The position numbers were made by a program, and so were the translations under genes. Of a DNA stretch of 64,000 nt, positions 43,927 through 55,775 are shown in pieces (the stretch's first letter is position 1; the number at the start of each line of letters is the position of its first letter). This DNA comes from Sporobolomyces roseus. Taxonomy: Eukaryota; Basidiomycota; Microbotryomycetes; Sporidiobolales; Sporidiobolaceae. The notes under the pieces are model-generated. The model saw nothing but the letters and a program-made list of their open reading frames with translations, was not told the DNA's origin and did no database searches. The DNA lies in the NCBI GenBank assembly GCA_016617785.1, contig JADILM010000001.1:3038001-3102000 (forward strand), written 5' to 3'.

Positions 43927-44884
43927 TCACCATTCAAACTCGCTGCGTTCAATTCGATCATTGGTAAGCGAACGATCATCGAGCAGAAGAGGAGGACCTG
44001 TGTGCGTACCCGTTACACTTGCTGAAGAGGTAATCTTTACCATTGACAGAAATCAAACCGTCTTTGAGGGTAACCTTCCACTTGTTCTTGACTCGTTGAA
44101 CCTGTTGAACCACTCTCAAAGTCAGCTCATGTCCTATCAGAGAGCAGTGGGAACGATCTTACTTTCTCGTATAGAGCGATTACGATATCACCTCCTTGAT
44201 CCTCTCCGACAAGTTCAGCTTCTTCATCCAATTCGTCTTCGGATGAGTCCAAATCTGAATTGATAGCATCCTCGTCTTCACTTTTCGTACCCGACTTGTC
44301 ATCACCTTCCTTCTTGGTCGAACCCTGTGAATCGCAACAGGAGAGAACGTCAACACTGTAATGTAGGTTACTCGAAATCTCAAAAAGCGAAACTCACCGA
44401 TTTGTTGGCCTTTTCTTGTTGTTTCAACAATTGTTGATTCATGGCGACTTGTTCCAGAGTCAATGGAGGGAACTGTTTCGCTACTGGACCCATTCGTTCA
44501 TCTCCCGAGAAATCTGCGACCCTAGATTGAGCGAGTTTGAGTTCCCACAATCTCAACAACTCTTGTAGGACGGCTTCTTCGACCCCAATCTGTTCAAATT
44601 CGGGTCGGACTTGTTGTACTACGTCATCTATGATGGTTCGGTACACTCCAGGCTGAGTAGATTTCGAGATTGATTCGCGAAGTCATCAAGAAGCGATAGA
44701 GGGAAAGGAAAGTTGAATCCGAAGCAGAAAGGTAAGCGAAGCGAGGGAGTACAAGCAAGTGTCAGCCACAATTCTGATGAGCGTGTCAAGAGAGAGAGGC
44801 GCTACGAGGGATGGGACTAGGAGTGGGAGGAGGAAGAAGAAGAAGAAGAAGAAGAGAGGAGCGTACGACTTGACGATTGCTCAT
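43927..44884 (-). CDS. TOA1: TFIIA large subunit (alpha/beta)
   Basis: First exon is only MSNRQV (ATG at 44884), followed by an intron of about 210 nt that contains a GAA/CTT repeat. The second exon begins PGVYRTIIDDVVQQVRPEFE, the four-helix N-terminal domain, through LLRLWELKLAQSRVADF. The middle is acidic (INSDLDSSEDELDEEAEL). The C-terminal beta-barrel reads DIVIALYEKVQRVKNKWKVT, LKDGLISVNGKDYLFSK and, after a last intron, CNGEFEW at 43927. Ending in the NG(E)xEW motif is diagnostic. TFIIA stabilises TBP on promoters. Start codons of this gene and ATP synthase delta are 179 bp apart and divergent. Confidence 0.92.
44831..44856. repeat. GAA trinucleotide microsatellite in TOA1 intron 1
   Basis: About eight GAA units on the plus strand, CTT on the sense strand of TOA1. 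It lies near the donor of the long first intron; it could serve as an intronic pyrimidine-rich element. Confidence 0.8.
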
Positions 44885-45063
44885 GGCTGTATCGTTCCTA
44901 GTTGTGAGCTACTCACTCCCTGACTGCTGAATAGACGGTATGCAAGTGAAGTGTAGTGAAGTGAGGTGAGATACTTCGACTCGTCTCGTCGACTCGTCTC
45001 TTGTCCCCTCCCCCATCTAATCCCACCTAGGTCGCCTTCACTCCCTTCTTCTCTACTCCAGTC

Positions 45064-46138
45064 ATGTTCTCTCTCCGCCGTGCCGTCGCTCAAGCTCCTC
45101 GTCGTCTTACCCGAGGTTACGCTGAAGTTGCTTCCTCCGACAAGCTCCGTCTCTCTCTCGTTCTCCCTCACGAGGTAAGTTAGATCTCCCTTCTCTACTC
45201 ATTATACTCTCTGTTTTGGAGCGATCAAAGTAACTCGAATGGGGCTGTGAGAATGAGACGAGATTTGATTAATTCTCCTCACGTTGCAACTTCCTATCGA
45301 ATACCTCGGCAAGTACTCTGAATTGATACATCGCTCGTTGATACTACAGGCTATCTACAAGTCGCAAGACGTTGTTCAAGTTAACCTTGCCGCCGAGTCC
45401 GGAGATCTTGGTGTGTAAGTTGGAAAACCCCTCTCAATAGGCTTCTTCGGTCAACATGCAAGGGAATACGACAGAGCGGATGGTCATGAGAGTACACAAT
45501 GGTCGAATTTGAGCGGGGAAGATTCGGAGGAATGTTGACAAATGGATTGCGATGAGTTCAAATAATTCGGTTCTTTTGATCGTCTATACTGATGAATGAC
45601 TTGTTGTTGTTTCTCTCTAGCCTCGCCAACCACGTCCCTTCGATCGAATCCCTCAAGCCAGGTGTCCTCGAAGTCATTGAAGGTTCATCCAACGAATCCA
45701 AGAAGTGGTTCGGTAAATCCCTTCTCTTCGCATTCCCTACTCTCCAAGTAACGCTTGACTGACCTCGTATGAATGAGTTACAGTTTCTGGAGGATTTGCC
45801 AACATTCACCCTAACAACACTTTGACTGTCAACGCTGTCGAGGCTTGTAAGTCTCCCCCTTTTTCGCGTAGATTCCCTGATTCTCATGTCCTTTGCTTTG
45901 GATCTCAATAGACCCTCTCGATGCTTTCTCGCCTGATGTACGTCTCACCTCTTTGTTTCTCCACGCTTTAATTCAAGAAGCTGACTTTTGCTTGCGATTC
46001 GAATATCTCCAGGCTATCCGATCTGGTCTCGCTGAGGCGCAACGCGTAGCTGGTGGATCCGGAACTGAGGAGGAGAAGGCAGAGGCAGCTATCGAAGTTC
46101 AAGTTTACGAGGCTCTCCAAGCTGCCCTCAAGGCTTAA
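45064..46138 (+). CDS. ATP16: ATP synthase F1 subunit delta, mitochondrial
   Basis: Starts MFSLRRAVAQAPRRLTRGY, a mitochondrial presequence. The N-terminal beta-sandwich follows: SDKLRLSLVLPHE, AIYKSQDVVQVNLAAESGD, LGVLANHVPSIESLKPGVLE, VIEGSSNESKKWFVSGGFAN and IHPNNTLTVNAVEAYPLD. The C-terminal helical part ends EVQVYEALQAALKA at 46136. Length is about 163 residues, normal for fungal ATP16. Six exons with clear junctions at 45174/45350 and 45414/45621. The subunit sits in the central stalk of F1 and couples proton flow to catalysis; in bacteria the homologue is called epsilon. Identification is firm. Confidence 0.93.
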
Positions 46139-46580
46139 GGGGTTAAAGCGAAGGGAGAGAGAGAGAGAGGGTTTAGAATATTTTTGTGTTTTCGTTGTGT
46201 GTTGGTTGTGTGTGACTCTTTTACCCCAAAAATGAAAGAAGAAAGGTGGTTCTCTATCTCGAGTGTATGAGTGTGAATGGATTAGAGAGAGAGAGTAGAG
46301 AGAGAGAGAGCGAATCGAGTTGGCCGATTTCGACTCGGTGAGATTTCAGAGAGAGCGATACAATTTCTCTCTCTCTTTTCCCTCCCACTCACTTGCTTTT
46401 GACTGTCTCTCTGTTCTCCCGCTCCGTGATTCTTTTACGCGTCCGTTTAGCTATCCAGTGAGTCAGACACTATCCTCCTTATTCCTCTCTCACAGTAAGG
46501 GGGAGAACTAACTGATTGTTTGTAACTCTCATTCTTGTCACCAACTCTCACTCTTTAAACATTCCTGCGTACATTCAGTC
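46139..46580. promoter_or_regulatory. Intergenic with GA tracts, promoter of the PWWP gene
   Basis: About 440 bp. GA repeats at about 46157-46170 and 46284-46311 are long and pure. Such tracts occur in fungal promoters and 3' ends; they mark this as a regulatory region but no factor can be named. Confidence 0.4.
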
Positions 46581-48530
46581 ATGCCTCCCAAAGCCGCGAA
46601 ACAATCTACTGCCTCAAGTGATGCTCCTACTTCCTACAAGATCTCCGACGTTGTCAGTCTCTCTCAAAACCCATCACCTCTCCCTCTCTCTCCCCTTCTT
46701 CTCCACTCCCACCTCAAATTCTTAAATTCGTTTTCCAACTCGAACTTGTCACTGATACGATTACATGGGAGTTCATATAGGTATTAGGAAAGATCAAGGG
46801 TTACCCAGCTTGGCCTGGCAGGGTGAGTAAACAAGCAATTTCCTCTATTAACTTTCCCCTTTCGACCACTCTTCCTTCCGCCCACTTCGACTTTTTCCCT
46901 CTCACCTCGATTCGTAATCTCACTCCACCATCTACATTCTCTTCCAACAATCAACAACTACAATATTCTATTCATCACATTCCACCGTTCCCCCTTTCCC
47001 ACTTTCTACCTCCCACGCGTCTTCCCATCGCACCCTATTTTTCAACATTCGGAAATACTGATTCAGAGTGATATTAGGTTGCCGATGAATCTACTGCTCC
47101 CAAAAAAGTATTGAAGGAGAAGCCTGCAAAGGGAAAGAATGCTACTTTGGTTCAATTCTTCCCTACCGGTGATTTGTGAGTTCTTTTTCCATCCAAAAAT
47201 CTTGCCTCTCTCCAGACCCTCCGATCACTGATGATCGGATCCCATGATTCAGCGCTTGGCTCGGACAAAGAGATATCTCTCGTCTCGCCGCTAAAGAGAT
47301 TGAAGCGTACATCAGTGGAGGAAAGAAGAAGGGAGAATTATTGAAAGGATACGAAGTCGCTCAAGACCCTTCAGATTGGATCACTGAGAAGGAGGACGCT
47401 TCGGCACTCGAAGCCCAGAGGGAAGCGGACAGGGCCGCGCAGGATGAGGATGATCAGTTGGCTAGTGAGAACGAGACTCCCGCTACCAAAGGTGGGAAAG
47501 GAAAGAAGGACGCTACGAAAAAGAGGAAGAGGGAGAGCGCTGCCGCTACGAATGGAAAGAAGGATGACAAGAAGAAACCTAAGAAGGATACTACAAAGAC
47601 CAAGGTGAGTTTTTCAACTATTCTTCCCACTCAACGCGATTCCTTTTCGATTGACGTCAATCGCTTTTTTTCTTCCTTTCTCAGGCTGGAACCAAGAAGG
47701 ACTACACTGATGATGAGAACGAACCTGCTAGCAAAAAGTCAAAGGCTGGTGTGTACATTCTTTAGTTGTCTTGGAGAGGGAATGCGGCTCATCAAAGTTT
47801 GATCGGAAAAAACAGCTGCTCCTGATTCGGATGCTGAAACCGTCAAGGGATGGAGACACAAGCTTCAAAAGGTTTGTCTCTCGCTCTCAATCATTCAAAG
47901 CCCAAACTAATCGATTGTTATACAGATCTTCCTCGGCAAATCCAACCCTCCCGCTGATGTTGGTTCACTTTCATCCTTCGCGGTCAAATTCTTCGACTAA
48001 TCCTCTTCCACACTATACAGGAGATGCCCAAGTGCGCTCAATACTTTGATGATATGGAGAAGTTCGAAATGGAGAAAGAGTGGCTCACCGTTCGCTTTCC
48101 GTCTTCCCCTCTCTCATCGGCTTCTTGCTGATTTCTCTCTTTCCAATAGGAATCGAAATTAGCCAAGGTTCTCAAGCGTATCGCTCTTCTCAAGGATGGT
48201 GTCATTCCCGATGATGAGAAGTACAAGTTCCGTCAACGCTCCTCCGACCTCGCATCGAAATGGGCTGCGATCATGCAAGAAAACGGTGAAAGCTCTCCTA
48301 AAGCTGAACCTGCTTCCGCCGACGCCGCTCCCGCTGCTACTGAGAATGGAACCGAACCGGAAGCTGCCGCCGCTGCTCCCGCCGCCGAAGAGGAATCGAA
48401 GGAAGAGAAGAAGGAAGATGAATCAGCACCTATGGAAGTCGAGACAAACGGAGAAGACAAGCCAGAAGAGTCCAAGGCTGAGGAGGAGGAGCCCAAGAAG
48501 GACGCTGCCGAAGAATCGACCTCTGCTTAA
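46581..48530 (+). CDS. PWWP-domain protein with LEDGF/TFIIS-N-like C-terminal domain
   Basis: Starts MPPKAAKQSTASSDAPTS. The PWWP domain is built from small exons: SDV-VLGKIKGYPAWPGR-VADESTAPKKV, TLVQFFPTGDFAWLGQRDIS; here the motif is YPAWPGR. A Lys/Asp/Glu-rich middle (GKGKKDATKKRKRES, KKKPKKDTTKTK) leads to a helical domain: VKGWRHKLQKIFLGK, PPADEMPKCAQYFDDMEKFE, SKLAKVLKRIALLKDGVIPD and YKFRQRSSDLASKWAAIMQE. This resembles the TFIIS N-terminal / LEDGF integrase-binding fold. The acidic, Ala-rich tail ends AAEESTSA. PWWP domains read H3K36 methylation; the second domain probably binds transcription elongation factors. Similar pairing is known for animal LEDGF/HDGF and fungal PWWP proteins. 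Function by inference. Confidence 0.82.
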
Positions 48531-49433
48531 ACCCTCTCCACACCCTTTCAACCCTTTCTCCTTCGCTTCTCAACTGTTCTCTCGCTGTACCCTCTTCAAC
48601 TCTCCCAAGGTCGTAATCGCTCGTTCTCTCCCAATCTATTATACGTTGTACCTGCCGTCAAAATACCGTTTCGATCGGTCTCTCCTTCAAGCTTTCCCTC
48701 TTACTACCCCTACACTCCTCTCAACCTCCTTATCTCAAGATCTCTCCTTCCGACTGTCGCGATCCTTTTCCCATCAACGCGTCGTCAAAAAGTCTATCAC
48801 CTCGGTCACAGCAAGAGAGATCTCTTCCTCGCTATCTGGTTCAATGTTCGTTTCCTCGTAGCATAGAGTTCTCTTTTTCTTTCGTTTACCTCTTATTACA
48901 CCCATACTAGCCATTCCTCCGTCGACAATCGTCGTCCCTTCGTCGATTCTCAACTCCTCCCCCTACTCCTACTTTACCCTCTCTCTGTTTCGTAGTCGAA
49001 AAGGTTCCTTTCTCTTCTCTTTTGGATCGTTCTCTCTCTCGTTGTAAATCTGTTTTCGAGTCCCACCCATCTCCAAGTGAGCTCGACAAAGTTCAAAAGA
49101 GAGCGAGAAAGCAAGCGAGCGAGCGAGGAGAGGTCTAGATTTCACTCCTTCACGGTTGCCCTCCTCTTTCCCAATTTTCCAACGACGACGAGTCTACACC
49201 TCTAACTCGCGTCTCACTTCACTCTAACAAGTCTAGCACAGTTCTACATAGGCTGTGAGAGTCTGGGTACCTCGTCCACCCCTCGCCAACCCTTCCTTTG
49301 AGGTGATCAAGTCACTTTGATCTCGACTCAGGTTTGTCCTCGCTGCCTTCCCCTCTCCTTCTTCCGATTGAATCCGAGTACACCCTCTGACTCTCTCCAT
49401 TTGCATTTGTATCATGTAGTTCTTCGATCAAAG
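48531..49433. other. Long region upstream of CHD1, no gene seen
   Basis: About 900 bp, pyrimidine-rich on the plus strand. It likely contains the CHD1 promoter and a long 5' leader that could carry an intron; no coding sequence is supported. Confidence 0.4.
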
Positions 49434-52400
49434 ATGGATCCTGCTTTCACTCCTGCCGCTTATCCTCCTCAACAACCCGTCCCTCCTCCTTCCTTCGCCG
49501 TTGGTTCATCTTCGGGACTCTCTGCATCTTCTTATCCCGCTTTCCCGATTCCTCCGCTCCCACAACAAACTCCTCAAGATGATACACCAATGTCAGAGTC
49601 TGAAGACGAGGAGAGGCCGATCGAACAAGAGGAAGATCCGGAAGCAGACGATGCAGAGTTCAAGGATAGTGGAGATGGAACAGAAGATGATGATGAGGGA
49701 GAGGGAGAGGCTACAGACGATTCAGATCAACCAGTGAGAGCTCCAGGTCATGCCAACAAGAAGAAGAAGAAGGGAAAACCGAGTAAAGGGTTGAACTTGC
49801 CAAAGCATTTCGATGCAGATTTGTACGGTTTGAGGAGGTCTGTAAGTCTACACAGTTTCTCTACTCGTCGGAGCTACTCGACGCTGACAGAGTGCACGAA
49901 ATAGGGTCGCGCTTCAACTGCTCGCAATCAAGTGAGTTCAAACTGCTTCTCCTTTGTCGCTGTCGATACTGAACTCTCTTCCCCTCATAGTCGACCGCTT
50001 ACGATGACGACGATGACGAGGAGGAAGAATCTGACGCTTCTTCAAGTCGACCACGTCGCAACAAAAAGGGAAAAGGTCGTGCTTGTGAGTTTAATCCAGG
50101 TTCTTCCATTCCAGACTTTGTTCGCAACTCACCTTGGGACTGAGCTACTAGCTACCACCTCCAACAAGTTCCAACGTTATTCCTCAGCTGAAGGTTCTTC
50201 CGAAGACGACGGAGATTACTTGCAGAACAAGAAGCACAAGTCGAAGAAACGTAAACCTGCTCGCACCGTCAAAGATTTCGAATTGCCTAGGTTCTCGTCG
50301 AGGAATGGCAAAGCTCTACCCAACTACGATGAGAATGCGATGTTCACGGATTTGAGTGATGAGGACGAGGAAGAAGGATACGAGATGGGAGCGGTTTACG
50401 AAGATCCTGGTTCGTCTCCTTCTCTTCTTTCGTTCTTAGATCCCTTCCCTGACTGAGCCTCCAATGTAATATAGCTGCTGAATCGAATGAAGATGCTATC
50501 GAAGGAGTGTTTGGTCACAAACGAGATGTCAATAATGGTTAGTTTTTCATCCTTCCCTTTTCTCTCGCACTCGTCGTTGATCATTCTTTCTCGCCTCAAC
50601 TGTAGAATCCGATCCGAAAGATGAACCCCAACGCAACCTCGTCTTCCTCATCAAATGGCAAAACTACAGTCACATTCACGATACTTGGGAGACGCATGAA
50701 TACCTCAAACGTTTCAAAGGGTTCAAGCGTGTCGAGAACTACATCAAGAAGATCTTCTGGCCGCAACAGCAAGCTCTCAATGATCCTTCTCTCAGTCGCG
50801 AAGATCTCGAAGGTGTTCATTTGGAACGGGAACGCAAAGCCGATGAACTCGAAGCGTACAAACAAGTTGAACGTGTCATCTCTCAACGAGAAGCTCCTGC
50901 CAACAAGGACATCGACCACGAGCATGGTGAGCTTCCCCTCTCGAGCGGTTGCAGGGATTTTTATTGATTCTTTCGCTTTCGCTTCGCAGTCGAGTACTTG
51001 TGCAAATGGAAAGGTCTCGAATACTCCGACTCGACTTGGGAAGATCACGATACCGTTCATTCTATCGCTGCCGATGCTATCGACTCCTTCCTCGAACGTA
51101 CTAGCAGTCCTTACCTTTCTTGGAAGAGCGCGAACTACAACAAAGGACGACCTGAATTCCGCAAACTCACTGCCGAACCTGCTTACATCAGTCCCCATGG
51201 AACGCTCAAGGACTTCCAGATGACTGGTCTCAACTGGCTCGCTTACCTTTGGTCTCGAGGTGATAACGGAATTCTCGCCGATGAGGTAAGTCATCACTAT
51301 TCCCATCTCTCCTTCGAAGCAAACTTCTCTTGACACTCCTCGTTCTCGATAGATGGGTCTCGGTAAAACTGTTCAATCATGCTCTTTCCTCTCCTACCTT
51401 TTCCACGAACAACAACAATACGGTCCTTTCCTCGTCGTCGTTCCTCTCTCGACTCTTCCCGCTTGGCAAGCTCAACTCCAAACTTGGGCTCCCGATCTCA
51501 ACACGATCGCCTACATCGGTAACGGTCCTAGTCGAGAGATGATTCGCGAACACGAGTTTGGAAACGCAAAAAAGATCAAGTTCAACGTTCTTTTGACGAC
51601 TTATGAATACGCTCTCAAAGACAAGAACGATCTCGGTAGTATCAAATGGCAATATCTGATGGTCGATGAAGTACGTCTCTCTTCGTGTTCATTGCCCCCG
51701 AGACCTTTCGACTGACTCTATTTCTTTCGCCAGGCTCATCGTCTCAAAAACAACGAATCAGCTCTCTACGAAGCTCTCTTTGGATTCTCCGCTGCTGCCA
51801 AGCTTCTCATCACCGGAACCCCTCTTCAGAACAACGTCAAAGGTAAGTTACCTTCTCGGAAACTTCAGAAGAGGACCTCGTTATTGATGCTCGTCGAATT
51901 TGCAGAACTTCTCGCACTCATGCACTTCCTTCATCCTGATCGATTCGAGCTTGCAGGAGAGTTCGACTTGAATGGTGCGTCCCATCTATTTTCATCTTCA
52001 CCAACGAATTTAATGCCTGATTTGACGTGTTCCGCAGATGCCGAAAACGAAACCAAGATTCGAGATCTTCATGGTAAACTCGAATCGATCATGCTCCGAC
52101 GTCTCAAGAAGGATGTCATCAAAGAGTTGCCTACGAAGAGTGAACGAATTCTCCGAGTCGAAATGTCAAACATGCAAACTTGGTGGTACAAGAACATTCT
52201 CACGAGGGTCAGTTTCTTTTTCCCGTCTTTTCTCTATCATCCTGAAGCTGATATGATTGGCGGGTTGTCCAGAACTACGCCGCTCTGAGTGGTGCCGAGA
52301 ACAACGTTTCACTCCTCAACATCGCGATGGAGTTGAAGAAAGCTTCGAATCACCCTTATCTTTTCGAAGGTGCCGAAACCAAATCAGAAACCAAGGAGGA

Positions 52401-55400
52401 AATCCTTCGTGGTATCGTCATGAACTCTGGAAAGATGGTCCTGCTTGACAAGTTACTCTCGAGGCTTCAGCAAGATGGTCACCGAGTCCTCGTCTTCTCT
52501 CAAATGGTTCGAATGCTGTGCGTTCCGAGCTCTTACTCTATCTACCAGTTCGGGCAGTCGCTGATCTCTCAGTTCCGCTCTCATCTACAGCGACATCCTC
52601 TCAGACTTCTGTCAAATGCGCAACTATCTTCATCAACGTCTCGATGGTACCGTTCCCTCTGAGGCTCGTCGACGAGCTATCGAGCACTTCAACGCTCCTG
52701 GATCTCCCGATTTCGTCTTCCTTCTCTCGACCCGTGCTGGTGGGTTGGGTATCAATCTCGAAACTGCAGATACGGTCGTTATCTTCGATTCTGACTGGTA
52801 AGTTTCTCGTTCACGCATACTCCTTATCTCTCCAACTCACCCACTTTCTGCTTCGATAGGAACCCTCAAAACGATCTTCAAGCTATGGCTCGAGCCCATC
52901 GTATCGGTCAGAAATCTCACGTCAACGTCTACCGATTCGTCACGAAGGATACAGTCGAGGAAGATGTTCTCGAGCGCGCCCGCAAGAAGATGGTCCTCGA
53001 GTATGCCAGTAAGTCCCGATTCTCTTCTTTCCGATATCCTTCGACGGTCACTCACACTCGGCACTCTCCTTCGCGTAGTCGTCAACCAAATGGACACTTC
53101 AGGAAAGAATTTGGGTCAAGTCGCTCCCACTCGACCAGAGAATTACACGAAGGAGGAACTCGCTTCGATTCTCAAGTTTGGTGCCGCCAACATCTTCAAG
53201 TCTGATGGAGCTCAAGCGAAACTCGAAGAGCTCGATCTCGACGATGTTATCAACAAAGCTGAGGCTTACGAAACTGCGACTGCTCCTACCGGTACTTCAC
53301 TCGGAGGTGAAGATTTCCTCAATCAATTCGCTGTACAAGACGTCAAAGCCGACATGACCACTTGGGACGACATCATTCCTGCCGAAGATCGAGCTCGAGT
53401 CTCTGCTCAAGTTGCCGAACAACAAGCGCAAGAATCGTCTGGTCGTCGTGCTGCCGCTCAAGTCGCTCCTGGAACGTACAAAGGTGGAGACGTCGCTCCT
53501 CGATCTCGTAGTTCCTCTCCTCAAACTTCGAAACCTGCTCCAGTTCGCAAAACCGCCGATCAACGAGCACTCGCCCTCAACGATCGCAATATCCGTACTC
53601 TCGTTCGAGGTTTGCAATGCTTTGGCGATATCCGACATCGCTATGACCCGATCGTCAAGGAAGCTCGTCTCGAGACCAAGAACCGAACGGTCGTTACTCA
53701 AACCGTTGACGATCTCCTCAAGCTTTGCCGAGACGACATCCAGAGGAAGGAGGACGACCTCGATCGACGACAAGCGGCTGGTGAAGAGATCGACTACAAG
53801 ACTAGGAATCACGCTGTTCTTGTCACGTTCCGAGGAGTTGACAAGATCAACGCCGAAACTCTCATTCAACGTTGCGAAGAGCTCAAGATTCTTCACTCTT
53901 GTAAGCTACTTGTCTTCTTCTCTCATCGATGCTGCACTCGAGCTGACTTGCTCCCACTATTCTTTCAGACCTACACAAAGCTTCTGACCCGAACAAGTGG
54001 ATCTTCCCCGTCGACAGCGTCAAATCTACTTCAGGATGGAGTTGTGACTGGACTATCGAAGACGACGCTCACCTCATGGTCGGAGTTTGGAAGTACGGTC
54101 ACGGGAAATGGGAAGACATGAGGGAGGATGATTCGCTCGGATTCAAGGACAAGTTCTTTATCGAAGATGCCAAGATCAAACAAACCGATACTGTCAAGCG
54201 TCGCATCCCCAACTCGATTCACCTCGTTCGTCGTGCCGATTACCTTACTCACCTCCTTCGCGAATACTACATCTCGACTCATCCCGATCAAACCGCTCCC
54301 TCTAAACAACATCGTCCTATCCCTCGAGTCAAAGCTTCCGTCGATCGTGAGGGTTCCTCTTCAGCTCCCAAAGTTTCGAAAGCTCCCAAAGTTCCAAAAG
54401 CTTCTTCTTCGAAACTCTCTGCCGCCAAAACCTCCTCGAAACCCGTCGCATCTTCGTCAAAAGCTACCACGAAACGTAAAGCTGCTCCAGAGTACTCAAG
54501 CTCCGAAGCTTCCGACTCGGAGTACGACAGTATGGATGAGGAGACCTGCAAGGAGTCTTTACGTCCAGTCAAGAACGATCTCAAGAGGTTGAAGATGGAC
54601 ACGAGTTCGATGGGCCGAGAGGAGAAGCTCGCTCACCTCAAGGAGACTTTGTCTTCTATCGGATCGAGGATAGAAGTCGTCGCTGGATTCGAAAAGACGT
54701 CGATTGCGAAGGAGAAGAAACGAAAGCATCTCTGTAAGTCCATATACCTCTTCCGCTCTTACGCGTACATCCTCCCTTACCTCGTGTCGTTTCTCTTAGG
54801 GAAATGGGCAAGTTACTTCTGGTCGACGAAAGTAACTTCCGGTCAACTACGAGCTATGTAAGTCGCATCTCTGTTGATACTCCCTTAAGTGCCCTGTTCC
54901 TTACTGACTAGCACTCCTCCATCAGGTTTGATCGTCTGGTCTCTACCGTCAAGACGGATTCACCTGCTCTCGGCGCCGTCAAAGCAGAGTCTCCCTCTCT
55001 CGCCGGAATCAAGGCCGAATCTCCCCTTCCTTCGTCTGTCCTCCCCGATCAGAAACCTCGTCTCGACGCCGACAGGAAACCTCGTCCTTCAGAAAGAGAT
55101 GCTCCTCCTCCAACAAAGAAAGCTCGATCCGGAGATGGACTCCCTTCGTTCTCTCGTTTAGGAGCGAATTCTCAATCTCCTCATCTCAACAACAACAATG
55201 GTTCTTCTGGATCACCACACTACCCTCCGCCGTCCTCTTCCTACTCGCACCACTCTCAGCAGCAACACCAGAGTCATTCAAATCACCACGGCGGACACCA
55301 GAATCAACAACCTTATCCTCACAACGGAAACGGAGCTCAGTCCTATTCCTCAAATCACTCGAACTCACATCAGAACGGATACCCCTCTCGCCCTTACGAT

Positions 55401-55418
55401 TACCCTTCGCATCGTTAA
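49434..55418 (+). CDS. CHD1: Chromodomain helicase CHD1, ATP-dependent nucleosome remodeller
   Basis: Starts [14 protein letters not shown] with an acidic, disordered N-terminus. Chromodomain 1 lies around [18 protein letters not shown], chromodomain 2 around [18 protein letters not shown]. The SNF2 ATPase has [17 protein letters not shown] (Walker A), VDE-AHRLKNN (DEAH box split by an intron) and ITGTPLQNN. The helicase C lobe has [42 protein letters not shown] and [12 protein letters not shown]. The SANT-SLIDE DNA-binding region follows, then a CHD1 helical C-terminal domain ([31 protein letters not shown]). The tail is Ser/His/Asn-rich. CHD1 spaces nucleosomes in transcribed genes. Over twenty introns, several about 60 nt. 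Domain order is complete. Confidence 0.93.
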
Positions 55419-55775
55419 AACGAACCCTACCTCTCCTAGCATCAAAGTTCTCCCTTTTCTCTCTCTGTTTTTCCCCTTTTCGACTCAATTTCTCGCTTGT
55501 TCTCTCTTTCTCTCTCTTTCATTCACTACGTTTCGTCTTACTGGCTCTTCCCCTTTCCTTCCACTCTAGTTGTACGGATCCTACTCTGTTTCTCCTCTCC
55601 TGTTGCATAAATGTGTAACTCACAGACTACCGCTTGCATTCACTCTCTCTTGGAGAAACTCTCGAGCGAGAGATGAAGAGTGTGCAACGAACTTTGTACT
55701 GCAAGCTACGAACAATGGAAAGAGAAACGAGAGAATAGTCTAAAACAGAGGTATATGAATTTTGCATTGCTATGT
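55419..55775. other. Convergent 3' region of CHD1 and TPS2
   Basis: 357 bp with a CT-rich stretch just after the CHD1 stop (about 55440-55520). No gene seen. Confidence 0.4.

Noticed and set aside
48196..48861. 221-codon open frame overlapping the PWWP gene
   Set aside because: It is a different frame of the PWWP coding exon and its acidic tail; product is low complexity and unlike any family.
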